Shown in pieces: positions 9,520 to 17,899 of a stretch of DNA of 64,000 nucleotides. The notes beneath the pieces were generated by a model. The model did no database searches. It saw only the letters and a program-made list of their open reading frames with translations, and was not told the DNA's origin. This stretch comes from Bin5 sp965200615 (GTDB lineage: Bacteria; Chloroflexota; Anaerolineae; Caldilineales; Caldilineaceae). Every line of letters begins with the position of its first letter. Within the stretch, counting starts at the first letter, position 1. The stretch covers positions 2,852,001-2,916,000 of the forward strand of contig OZ241377.1 of NCBI GenBank assembly GCA_965200615.1, read 5' to 3'. The translations under genes were made by a program, and so were the position numbers.

Positions 9520-9612
9520 CAGTGAAAAGTGAAAGTCGGACAAAGGATCTTTTACAGCCTGTCCACCGTATTCAATCTATCGCCAACTCCGTGCGAACGA
9601 AAGGAAACCTTT

Positions 9613-11055
9613 GTGAATTCGTCTCTACGCAACTATATGCCCGAACGGGCCGATCGGTATTTCAGCGGCAGCAGTGCCCAAAGAACCGTAGCTGGCGCCC
9701 TGTTTGAAAGTGTGGCCGGCCTTCCTCTGATCTGTCCGCACGGCCACGTTGACCCGCTGCTGTTCGCCGATGCTGCGTACCATTTCGATTCGCCGGCCGA
9801 GTTCTTCCTGATCCCGGATCACTACGTCTTTCGGATGCTGTACTCGCAGGGCGTTCCTCTTGAAGCCCAGGGTGTGCCCATGAATGAGGGGGAAGATAAC
9901 AGCGCAGTCGAATCGGATCATCGCAAGATCTGGCAGACCTTTGCCGAAAACTACCATCTGTTTCAAGGTACGCCCACCGGACTGTGGCTGCGGGATGAGA
10001 TCCACGATCTGTTCGGCATCACCGAGAAACTGACGCCTGCGAACGCCCAAGCGATCTACGACGCGATATCAGAGCAGTTGGCCGCCCCTGACTTCACGCC
10101 CCGGAAACTGTATGAACAGTTTCGCGTGGAAGTGCTGACGACGACCGACGCGGCCACAGATACCCTCGAGCGCCACCGGGCGATCCGGGAATCAGAATGG
10201 GACGGGCGCATCTATCCAACATTCCGTCCCGACAAGGTCGTGAACGGAATCGATCAGCCGGAATGGCAGGAACAGATAGACCTGTTGCGCAATGTGTCCG
10301 GCGCCGACATCGTCGATTACCCCTCCTACATAAGCGCATTGGAGGAGCGTCGCGACTTCTTCAGAGAGATGGGCGCGACTGCTACCGATCATGCGGCGGA
10401 AACGCCGTTAACCGTGGTCCTCTCGCCCAACGAGGCAGATGCGATCTTCCAGCGGGGCCTTGCGGGCCGGGCGTCTGCCGACGACTCCCGGCTCTTCACG
10501 GCTCACATGCTGGTCGAGATGGCCCGCATGAGCAGCGAGGACGGGCTGGTCATGCAGCTTCACCCCGGCTCGATCCGCAATCACAACAGCGCGGTGTTTC
10601 AACGTTTCGGCACCGACAAGGGCGCTGACATTCCCCATGGACTTGACTTCACACGCAACCTGAAACCGCTCCTGGACCGCTTCGGCTCCCATCCGTCACT
10701 GCGCCTCATCCTGTTCACGCTGGACGAATCGACCAGCGCCAGGGAGCTTTCTCCTCTGGCCGGCCACTACCCGATTCTGCGTATCGGTCCGCCCTGGTGG
10801 TTTTACGACAGCATCAACGGAATGCGAAATTTCTTCGCACAGGTGATGGAGACGGCAGGCATATACAACACTGTCGGCTTTAATGACGATACACGGGCGT
10901 TCGCCTCGATCCCGTCCCGTCATGAGCTCTGGCGGCGCATCGCCTGCGATTGGCTCGCCTCACTGCTCGTGGAGGGCCAGATCGACGACGAGGATGCCTT
11001 TGCCATGGCGCACGCGCTGTCGTATGGCCTTGCGAAAGAGGCCTACAGGTTGTGA
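9613..11055 (+). CDS. uxaC: Uronate (glucuronate/galacturonate) isomerase
   Basis: 480 aa from the GTG at 9613, close to the 470 aa of E. coli UxaC; AAAGGA lies 7 bases before it. The open frame extends upstream to an ATG at 9529, but those 28 codons look unlike the family. Amidohydrolase-superfamily barrel with metal motif CPHGHVDP (HGH at 43-45), the family segment DEIHDLFG, and later RIGPPWWFYDS and GFNDDTRAF that form the conserved C-terminal barrel. It interconverts glucuronate/fructuronate and galacturonate/tagaturonate. Divergently paired with a fructuronate-reductase-like SDR, marking a uronate degradation locus. Confidence 0.93.
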   Translation: MNSSLRNYMPERADRYFSGSSAQRTVAGALFESVAGLPLICPHGHVDPLLFADAAYHFDSPAEFFLIPDHYVFRMLYSQGVPLEAQGVPMNEGEDNSAVESDHRKIWQTFAENYHLFQGTPTGLWLRDEIHDLFGITEKLTPANAQAIYDAISEQLAAPDFTPRKLYEQFRVEVLTTTDAATDTLERHRAIRESEWDGRIYPTFRPDKVVNGIDQPEWQEQIDLLRNVSGADIVDYPSYISALEERRDFFREMGATATDHAAETPLTVVLSPNEADAIFQRGLAGRASADDSRLFTAHMLVEMARMSSEDGLVMQLHPGSIRNHNSAVFQRFGTDKGADIPHGLDFTRNLKPLLDRFGSHPSLRLILFTLDESTSARELSPLAGHYPILRIGPPWWFYDSINGMRNFFAQVMETAGIYNTVGFNDDTRAFASIPSRHELWRRIACDWLASLLVEGQIDDEDAFAMAHALSYGLAKEAYRL

Positions 11056-11118
11056 GCCGCTCGCTTCCTGTTGCGCCTCGGGTACCACAGGACCGCCTCG
11101 AACGCCAGTCCTGATGCG

Positions 11119-12708
11119 TCACGCGCTGATGTCCGCCTGCGTCCACGCCAGATCGATCAGCCGCCACATCTCTCCGGTCGGATTCCTGTCTTGCAGGTCG
11201 GGCGGCAGGCGGTGTTGGCGCACGTTGTCGTAACTGTATAGCGCGGCGAAACGGCGGATGCTGGCCGGGATGCCGACCGATGTAAAACCTGGATGTCCGG
11301 TGGCGGGGAAGGGGCCGCCGTGGTTCATGGCGGCGGTGACAGCGACGCCTGTAGGCATCTTGTCGTTCAAGAGTCGGCCCACCTTGGCGCGCAGCAGAGG
11401 CGCGAGACGATCGTACAGCTCATCATCGGAGCCGGCGTTGTCGGTGTACAGGCAGCCGGTCAGATTGCCTTCGAAGCAGCCGATGATCTGCTCCATCTGG
11501 TCGGCGTCCTTCGCCAATATGACCAGTGAGGAAGGTCCAAACGCCTCTGTTTGCATCGCTTCCGGATTGGAAAGAAACTTGTCACCCGACACAGTCAGCA
11601 ATGTATTCTGGTAGTGGAAGCCAGCCTTGTCTGCCGCTGCTCCACCTGCGACCACTTTGGCCCCGTTGCGGGTAAGGATCTGAATCGATTCGTCCATGCC
11701 TTCGGAGACGCCGCGGTTGAGCAGGACACCGGCTGCCCCTTCATCGAAGAGCGCTGCCGACTGCTCCACAAAGGCCTTCGACTCCTCTCCGGCTAGCGTC
11801 ATCACGAGGCCTGGGTTTGTGCAGAATTGGCCGGTTCCCATGGTACAGGAAGTGAAGAACTCTTCAGCGATCTCTTGCGAGCGTTCGGCGAGCGCGCCGG
11901 GCAGCAGGAGAATCGGGTTGATGCTGGACATTTCCAGGTATATCGGTTTGCCGTGGCGGTCGGCGACCTCCTTCAGCCGCATGCCACCGTCGCGGCTTCC
12001 GGTAAATCCGACGGCTGCAATGCGGGCGTCGGCAACCAGATTATAGCCGTATTCCGGTTTGAAGCGATAGATCAGCTGTACCAGGCCCTTGGGCGCGCCC
12101 GTTTTGCGGATAGCTTCGAGGGCCGATTCAGCCAGCAGCTGGCTGGTGCGGGAATGGCTGGAGTGCGCCTTGGCAACTACCGGGCTGCCGGCGGCGATGG
12201 CTGCGGCGAAGTCTCCGCCGGCCGCGCCATTGAAGGCGAAGGGAAAGTTGTTCGGCCCGAAGACCACGATGGCTCCGGGAAGAGGGCCGTAGTAGGAGCG
12301 GATGTTGGCGGCGGTGTCGATCGTGGCCTGGGTCCACGAGCGCGCCCGAACGGCCGTTGCGGCCTGGCGCAGTTGATCGGTGGTCCTGGGAAGCTCGATG
12401 GCTTTCAGACGGGTGGGCGCCGGCAGGCCGGTCTCCTGATGGGCCGTTTCGACGAGAGCGTCGGTCTGCTCTTCGATGCTGGCGGCGTAGGCATCGAGAA
12501 ACTCTGCCAGAAGTTGCCGGGGAGCCTGTCGGAGCTCTGCGACAGCATCGGCGGCCGCCTGCAGGACAGCCTCGATGTCATCCCATTCGGAGTAGGGAAA
12601 AGACCATGGCAGTTTTTCGCCGGTCATGGGATTGGTGGAATGGTAGCTGCCTGTCGGATTGGCGGCAGCGCGGAACTCTCCGTTGATCAGCAGCGGTTGC
12701 AGTGACAT
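11119..12708 (-). CDS. Aldehyde dehydrogenase, alpha-ketoglutaric semialdehyde (2,5-dioxovalerate) dehydrogenase-like
   Basis: 529 aa, longer than standard ALDHs and typical of the NADP-dependent 2,5-dioxopentanoate dehydrogenase group. FGPNNFPFAFN (cofactor/oxyanion Asn), AVGFTGSR, the general-base Glu in IYLEMSSINP and the nucleophile Cys in GTGQFCTNPG are all present. These enzymes finish oxidative pentose and hexarate pathways by making 2-oxoglutarate. It lies between uronate isomerase and a dehydratase-type enolase transcribed in the same direction, 87 bp upstream of it, so a shared operon is likely. Exact substrate is inferred. Convergent with uxaC, 63 bp apart. Confidence 0.86.
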   Translation of the reverse strand: MSLQPLLINGEFRAAANPTGSYHSTNPMTGEKLPWSFPYSEWDDIEAVLQAAADAVAELRQAPRQLLAEFLDAYAASIEEQTDALVETAHQETGLPAPTRLKAIELPRTTDQLRQAATAVRARSWTQATIDTAANIRSYYGPLPGAIVVFGPNNFPFAFNGAAGGDFAAAIAAGSPVVAKAHSSHSRTSQLLAESALEAIRKTGAPKGLVQLIYRFKPEYGYNLVADARIAAVGFTGSRDGGMRLKEVADRHGKPIYLEMSSINPILLLPGALAERSQEIAEEFFTSCTMGTGQFCTNPGLVMTLAGEESKAFVEQSAALFDEGAAGVLLNRGVSEGMDESIQILTRNGAKVVAGGAAADKAGFHYQNTLLTVSGDKFLSNPEAMQTEAFGPSSLVILAKDADQMEQIIGCFEGNLTGCLYTDNAGSDDELYDRLAPLLRAKVGRLLNDKMPTGVAVTAAMNHGGPFPATGHPGFTSVGIPASIRRFAALYSYDNVRQHRLPPDLQDRNPTGEMWRLIDLAWTQADISA

Positions 12709-12795
12709 TTGAAGTGGAAACTCCTGTCGGTTTCGTTAGGTATTCGAATCTGAGATGAGAGGATGTCGCCCTCCCATCCCGATTTGGTCTCGGAT

Positions 12796-13959
<1,164 letters not shown>

Positions 13960-14120
13960 TGGAGTCCTCTTTGAATGGGAATCGGTTTCAGACCTTGTTG
14001 CGCGCATACTGTAGCGCACATGCGGCTAATATGCCACATTTCGGAAGCAAATTGAAGGTTCTTAGTTACTGGTTCGGCCGCCAACTGGATGCAGAAATCG
14101 TGCGCCGTCGCCGGTCCGGA

Positions 14121-14149
14121 TTGACTTTGACCCCTGCCCTTGCTAAAAT
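14121..14149 (+). promoter_or_regulatory. rpsT promoter
   Basis: TTGACT at 14121-14126, a 17-base spacer, and TAAAAT at 14144-14149. This is the best sigma-70-like match in the window for a housekeeping gene. The predicted start near 14156 leaves a leader of about 60 bases before rpsT. Confidence 0.75.
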
Positions 14150-14216
14150 GATCGCAACTGTCGTTCAAAAGGGAAGTCACAGACGGAGCGGCCAGAGGGC
14201 CGCCACGGAGATACAG

Positions 14217-14483
14217 ATGCCGAACATCAGATCAGCCGCTAAGCGGGCGCGCCAGGATTTGCGGCGCCGCGACCGCAATCGAGGATATCGCAGTGCCGCC
14301 CGAACAGCTGTGAAGAGGGCGCGTGAATCAATTGAAGACGCCGATCCGGAGGCGCCCGAAGCAATACGCCAGGCCTTCGTAGCTTTGGACAAAGCTGCCC
14401 AACGCGGCGCAATTCATGCCAACAATGCCGCACGCCGCAAGAGCAGACTGAAGCGCCAGCAAAAGAAAGCTTTGGCAGAATAA
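14217..14483 (+). CDS. rpsT: 30S ribosomal protein S20
   Basis: 88 aa, the expected S20 length. Begins MPNIRSAAKRARQ, and the middle contains the conserved family helix with Ala/Lys/Arg-rich repeats and HANNAARRKSRL near the C-terminus. S20 binds 16S rRNA early in 30S assembly. An open frame extends far upstream (to 13959), but the ATG at 14217 has GGAG 7 bases before it and matches the S20 N-terminus; the promoter at 14121-14149 lies inside the upstream extension, which excludes the longer start. Followed by a strong terminator, so monocistronic. Confidence 0.97.
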   Translation: MPNIRSAAKRARQDLRRRDRNRGYRSAARTAVKRARESIEDADPEAPEAIRQAFVALDKAAQRGAIHANNAARRKSRLKRQQKKALAE

Positions 14484-14557
14484 ACGCAGGACAGTTCCAG
14501 CCAGGGATTTGTCCCGGATTGACCTGGGACCGGGACAGGAAGAGTTTCCGACTACAT

Positions 14558-14588
14558 GCCGCCTATGATCGCATCAGGCGGCTTTTTT
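14558..14588 (+). terminator. Rho-independent terminator of rpsT
   Basis: GCCGCCT at 14558-14564 pairs with AGGCGGC at 14576-14582, followed by six T at 14583-14588. A second inverted repeat (GTCCCGG / CCGGGAC, 14511-14517 and 14530-14536) lies just after the stop codon and may also fold in the mRNA. Confidence 0.85.
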
Positions 14589-14605
14589 GCGTTCTCGACG
14601 CCTGG

Positions 14606-15307
14606 TCAGGGAGGGACTTCCGCCCAATCGCCGGCATGCGCGTTGTAGTCGCACTCGTCGTTCAGACAGCAGACTGCGCAGCGGGGCGTGCGGGCGCTGC
14701 AGACGGACCGGCCGTGGCGAATCAGGTTCACGTGCAGGCAAAAGTAGGTTTCTTCCGGCAGCATCTCCTCCCAGACGCCTTTGATCTTCTCCGTCGACGC
14801 CCGCCGGCCGCTCATGCCCAAGCGCTGGGTCACGCGCTGAACGTGCGTGTCGACCGGAAAGGCTGCCATGCCGTAGGCAAAAAGAAGGACGATGCTGGCG
14901 GTCTTGTGGCCTACGCCTGGAAAACGCTGCAAGTAGCTCTGGGCGGCTGCTGGCGCCATCTCGCGCACGTGGTCCAGGTTGTAGCGGCCTTTTTCCCTGT
15001 GTAAAATCTCCAAAGTCTCGACAATGTGGGGGGCCTTCTGATTGTACATCCCGGCGGTGCGGATGGCGTCTTTGATCTCCTCGAGCGGCGCGGTGCGCAC
15101 TGCGTCCCAGTCGCTGGCGAAGCGCATCTTGAGCGTTTCGAACGCTCTACCTGAGTTGCGATCGTTGGTGTTGGCGCTGAGGATTGTCTGGATCAGCTGC
15201 TCGAAGCCGGAACGGGTTGGATTCCACTCCGGCTCGCCATACTCTTCCACCAGCAGTTCGTAGATCTTGCGGGCCTTCAGTTCCAGCTCGCGTTCTTCCT
15301 CTGCCAT
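14606..15307 (-). CDS. nth: Endonuclease III (DNA glycosylase/AP lyase)
   Basis: 233 aa, near the usual 210-225 aa. Helix-hairpin-helix with catalytic Lys135 in PGVGHKTAS and Asp153 in FPVDTHV. The 4Fe-4S ligands fit C-x6-C-x2-C-x5-C at Cys203, 210, 213 and 219. It excises oxidised pyrimidines and nicks the AP site. The usual LSAQT segment reads LSANTND, so it sits somewhat off the classical Nth group and may be an Nth-like branch. Last gene of a PHP-alr-nth run, with 39 bases between alr and nth. Confidence 0.92.
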   Translation of the reverse strand: MAEEERELELKARKIYELLVEEYGEPEWNPTRSGFEQLIQTILSANTNDRNSGRAFETLKMRFASDWDAVRTAPLEEIKDAIRTAGMYNQKAPHIVETLEILHREKGRYNLDHVREMAPAAAQSYLQRFPGVGHKTASIVLLFAYGMAAFPVDTHVQRVTQRLGMSGRRASTEKIKGVWEEMLPEETYFCLHVNLIRHGRSVCSARTPRCAVCCLNDECDYNAHAGDWAEVPP

Positions 15308-15346
15308 TGTTTTCCCACTGGGGAACCGGCCGGTCGAAACCTGGCT

Positions 15347-16516
15347 TCAAATGGCGACGCGGGGCAGCCGCGCCATCAGCCGGCTGGCCACTTCGTAGTT
15401 GTTCGTTTCCAGCCGAGCGGCGGCATCCTCCGCCGAGATGGCTGCGCCCTGCTGCTCGCCGATCAAGACGACCTCGTCGTCGCGGGCAACAGGGATTTCC
15501 GTTTCCGTCAATTCGGTCACGTCAGCAAAAGCATGATCCATGCAGATGCGGCCCACGACAGGCGCCGGGCGGCCGCCGATGAGCACGCTCTTCCAGGTAC
15601 GGGGGCTGCGGGGAAAGCCGTCGGCGTATCCTACCGGTACAACAGCCACCGTTCGGGGACCGGGGGCCCGCCAGGTGTTGCCGTAGGAAACCGGTTCGCC
15701 CGGATTCAGGCGGCGAACCTGGGCTATGCGTGCTTTCCAACGCAGCACCGGCCGAAATTCCTGCGGCGCTGGCGCCTCATCGCTCGGTGAAAGACCATAC
15801 AGGAGGATGCCGCAGCGGACCGCGTCCAGGTGCGCCTCTGGCAGGTCGACGGTAGCGGCTGAGTTTGCGCTATGGGCAACGGGGGGACGGCAGCCGGCGC
15901 GCGTGAGCTGTCCCAGCAGTGAAGTAAAACGGCGGAGCTGCATACGGCTGTACTCTTTATTGGCTTCATCAGCCGTACTGAAGTGGGTATAGATGCCTTC
16001 CAGCCGTAGACTTGCATTCTCGGAGAGCAGTTTACAGAGCTCGGGCGCGTCCGCGGGGTCGATACCCAGACGGTGCATTCCCGTGTCCACTTTGAGATGC
16101 ACGGTCAGTGGCTGACCGAAACGGGCGGCGGCCTCAGCGAAGCCAAGGGCAGCGCGAGTTTCGTAGACGGATACGGCGAGATCGTATTCCAGCAGCGTTT
16201 CGGCCAGTTCCGGCGGCGTGTATCCGAGCAGGAGAATGGGGGCGCGTACGCCCGCCTGGCGCAGGGAGATCGCCTCGTTCACCGCGGCGACTGCAAGCCG
16301 GTCTGCGCCGGCCTCCAACGCGGCCGGCGCGATCAGTTCGGCGCCGTGGCCGTAGGCATTGGCCTTGACAACCGCATAGAGAAGGCGGCGGGAGCCGATA
16401 CGCCGCCGAAGTTCCGCTATATTGTTTGCCAGTGCGCCAAGATCGATCTCCAGCCAGGTTGGACGCGAGATCTGTTGCGAGCGTCGCTGCTCAGAAGGAG
16501 ATGTGGTGGCTACCAT
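15347..16516 (-). CDS. alr: Alanine racemase
   Basis: 389 aa. PLP-binding Lys51 lies in the fold-III signature VVKANAYGHG; the second catalytic residue is the Tyr in PVSYGNTW, and KVDTGMHRLG and CMDHAFADVT are conserved substrate-side segments. It makes D-alanine for peptidoglycan. The start is placed at the ATG at 16516, which overlaps the stop of the PHP gene by 7 bases (ATGGTAG), implying translational coupling; a GTG at 16543 would add 9 residues. Co-transcribed with the PHP gene upstream and nth downstream. Confidence 0.95.
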   Translation of the reverse strand: MVATTSPSEQRRSQQISRPTWLEIDLGALANNIAELRRRIGSRRLLYAVVKANAYGHGAELIAPAALEAGADRLAVAAVNEAISLRQAGVRAPILLLGYTPPELAETLLEYDLAVSVYETRAALGFAEAAARFGQPLTVHLKVDTGMHRLGIDPADAPELCKLLSENASLRLEGIYTHFSTADEANKEYSRMQLRRFTSLLGQLTRAGCRPPVAHSANSAATVDLPEAHLDAVRCGILLYGLSPSDEAPAPQEFRPVLRWKARIAQVRRLNPGEPVSYGNTWRAPGPRTVAVVPVGYADGFPRSPRTWKSVLIGGRPAPVVGRICMDHAFADVTELTETEIPVARDDEVVLIGEQQGAAISAEDAAARLETNNYEVASRLMARLPRVAI

Positions 16517-17409
16517 CCGTTCAAGTCCTGAAGCCTCTGCCACTGTTCCAGTTCAAGGCCCGCCTCGCCGAGACGGTTCGGCTTGCGTTCGCCGTGGTAA
16601 TCGCTCCCGCCGGTCTCGAACAGGCCGAACCGGGCCGCGAGCTCGGCAAAGCAGGCGATCGGCCTGTCTGTCGAGTCTCTTCCTTCGGGAGCATAAGGGT
16701 ACTGGATCTCCAGTCCGTCAAGCCCGACATCAACCAGGCGGGCCAGGGACTCTTCGAGGCTGCGAATGCGCCGGTATATGCCTGGATGGGCAAGAACGGC
16801 CTTTCCGCCGGCAACGTGAGTCAGTTCGATGGTGTCGATGACGCCCAGGATGAAGGAACGGGGCACGTGTGTGGGGTTTTCGGCGTCGGAGGCAAGGTAC
16901 TGCTGGAAGACGTCGCTCAGGGAACTGAATTTGTGCGGGTTGTATTTGAGAGCGATCTGGGCGATGTGGGGGCGGCCCGGCACGCCTCCGGCCAGCGCCA
17001 GCACTTCATCCACCGGCACATGCAGTCCGTAGCTCTGCAGCCGCTCGACCTGGCGCGACTTCTGGTCGATACGGCTCTCCTTCAGCCGGTTCATTGTATC
17101 GAGAAGGGTTGAATTGGTCGGATCAATGCCATAGCCAAGGATATCGAAGTCCCGAAAATCGTTTTCGCGGTCGCGAGCGGTACTGAATTCGACGGCGGGC
17201 AGCACGTGCACACCGGCTTCGGCCCCGTGAGCCTGGGCGTCGGCAACGCCGAGAACGCTGTCATGGTCGGTCACCGCCAGAACGCGGATCCCCAGCGCCG
17301 AGGCTTTGCGGACCAGCTCTTCGGGTGTGTCGGTGCCGTCTGAACAGTTGCTGTGAACTTGCAAGTCCACCGGGTAGACTCGAGAGGAACTGTCGGGCTG
17401 GACATCCAT
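16510..17409 (-). CDS. PHP domain phosphoesterase (RNase AM / 3',5'-nucleotide phosphatase-like)
   Basis: 299 aa single PHP domain. Metal motifs in order: DLQVHSNCSDGT near 15-26 (motif I with HxH-type ligand, the first His replaced by Gln-Val-His), VTDHDS (motif II), AVEFS (motif III Glu), LAHPG and the C-terminal GSDYHG (motif IV). Length and layout match the YciV/TrpH-type group, which acts on short RNA ends or nucleoside 3',5'-bisphosphates. Head of an operon with alr and nth. The ATG lacks a strong Shine-Dalgarno sequence. The substrate is inferred from family only. Confidence 0.88.
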   Translation of the reverse strand: MDVQPDSSSRVYPVDLQVHSNCSDGTDTPEELVRKASALGIRVLAVTDHDSVLGVADAQAHGAEAGVHVLPAVEFSTARDRENDFRDFDILGYGIDPTNSTLLDTMNRLKESRIDQKSRQVERLQSYGLHVPVDEVLALAGGVPGRPHIAQIALKYNPHKFSSLSDVFQQYLASDAENPTHVPRSFILGVIDTIELTHVAGGKAVLAHPGIYRRIRSLEESLARLVDVGLDGLEIQYPYAPEGRDSTDRPIACFAELAARFGLFETGGSDYHGERKPNRLGEAGLELEQWQRLQDLNGW

Positions 17410-17480
17410 TGCGTTACTGTCCGATCACTCTTGTATGGCGGAGTTGGGCTACCCAATTGCGCCGCGGCGTGGGTAGCGCA

Positions 17481-17510
17481 TAAAGAAAAACGTCCGGGTG
17501 GCCCCGGACG
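17481..17510 (-). terminator. Rho-independent terminator of the 6S-like RNA
   Basis: CGTCCGGG (17491-17498) and CCCGGACG (17503-17510) form a perfect 8-bp stem around a 4-base loop. On the minus strand the stem is followed by a T-rich run, TTTTTCTTTA (complement of 17481-17490). It closes the transcript starting near 17704. Confidence 0.85.
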
Positions 17511-17704
17511 CATTTCCAACCCCGCAATGTCGTGTGATCCAGTGGGTACGAACCGAGGTTCGTAGGTGGGTGCCGGCTGGTCGCTTCCGTCTTGCCCTCT
17601 CCCGCGAAGGGCGGGCTATCACATCCACGTACCTTCGCCTTGCTCCCGTCTGTCTGGTGTTGGTTCGCCCTCAAACTAGTCAATCACGGGCATTGCAGGG
17701 CTGC
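17511..17704 (-). ncRNA. ssrS: Candidate 6S RNA (long rod-like structured RNA)
   Basis: No protein gene lies between aspS and the PHP gene (490 bp), but this minus-strand stretch has its own promoter and terminator and is about 194 nt. The two ends pair: CCCTGCAATG near the 5' end with CATTGCGGGG near the 3' end (10 pairs, one G-U), then GTGAT with ATCAC. Inside is an open bubble whose 3' side holds CACCTACGAACC then a short loop and GGTTCGT, resembling the bubble hairpin of E. coli 6S RNA (CACCTTGAACC...GGTTCAA). An apical hairpin CCCGC/GCGGG is present. 6S RNA mimics open promoters and binds housekeeping RNA polymerase. The structure is read by eye; the family call needs a covariance model. 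Confidence 0.7.
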
Positions 17705-17710
17705 CGTGAA

Positions 17711-17740
17711 ACTATAGCACAGTTTGAAACGTCCCGCCAA
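17711..17740 (-). promoter_or_regulatory. Promoter of the 6S-like RNA
   Basis: On the minus strand TTGGCG (complement of 17735-17740) and TATAGT (complement of 17711-17716) are separated by 18 bases, and the -10 carries an extended TG motif (TGCTATAGT). The predicted start is near 17704, at the base of the long closing stem of the RNA. Confidence 0.7.
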
Positions 17741-17899
17741 ACAGGATTTCGGCACAATGTGGGCCTGCCGGCTGGCGACGATCGACGGAGTCGCGCGTGC
17801 AATCCCTCTCAGCGCCGGCGGCAATGCACGGCCGGCGCCCGGACGCTTTCATCGGCCCCGGCAGATGCGCAGTGCGGCGCGAGCAGGTGGGGGCCCCTC

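Noticed and set aside
9529..9612. ATG start 28 codons upstream of uronate isomerase
   Set aside because: Those codons do not resemble UxaC, and a GTG at 9613 has AAAGGA at the right distance; the likely transcription start is near 9526.
12720..12760. T-loop-like TTCGAATC near 12740
   Set aside because: It lacks the GG/CC stem and an acceptor or anticodon arm in the 87-bp spacer, so it is not a tRNA.
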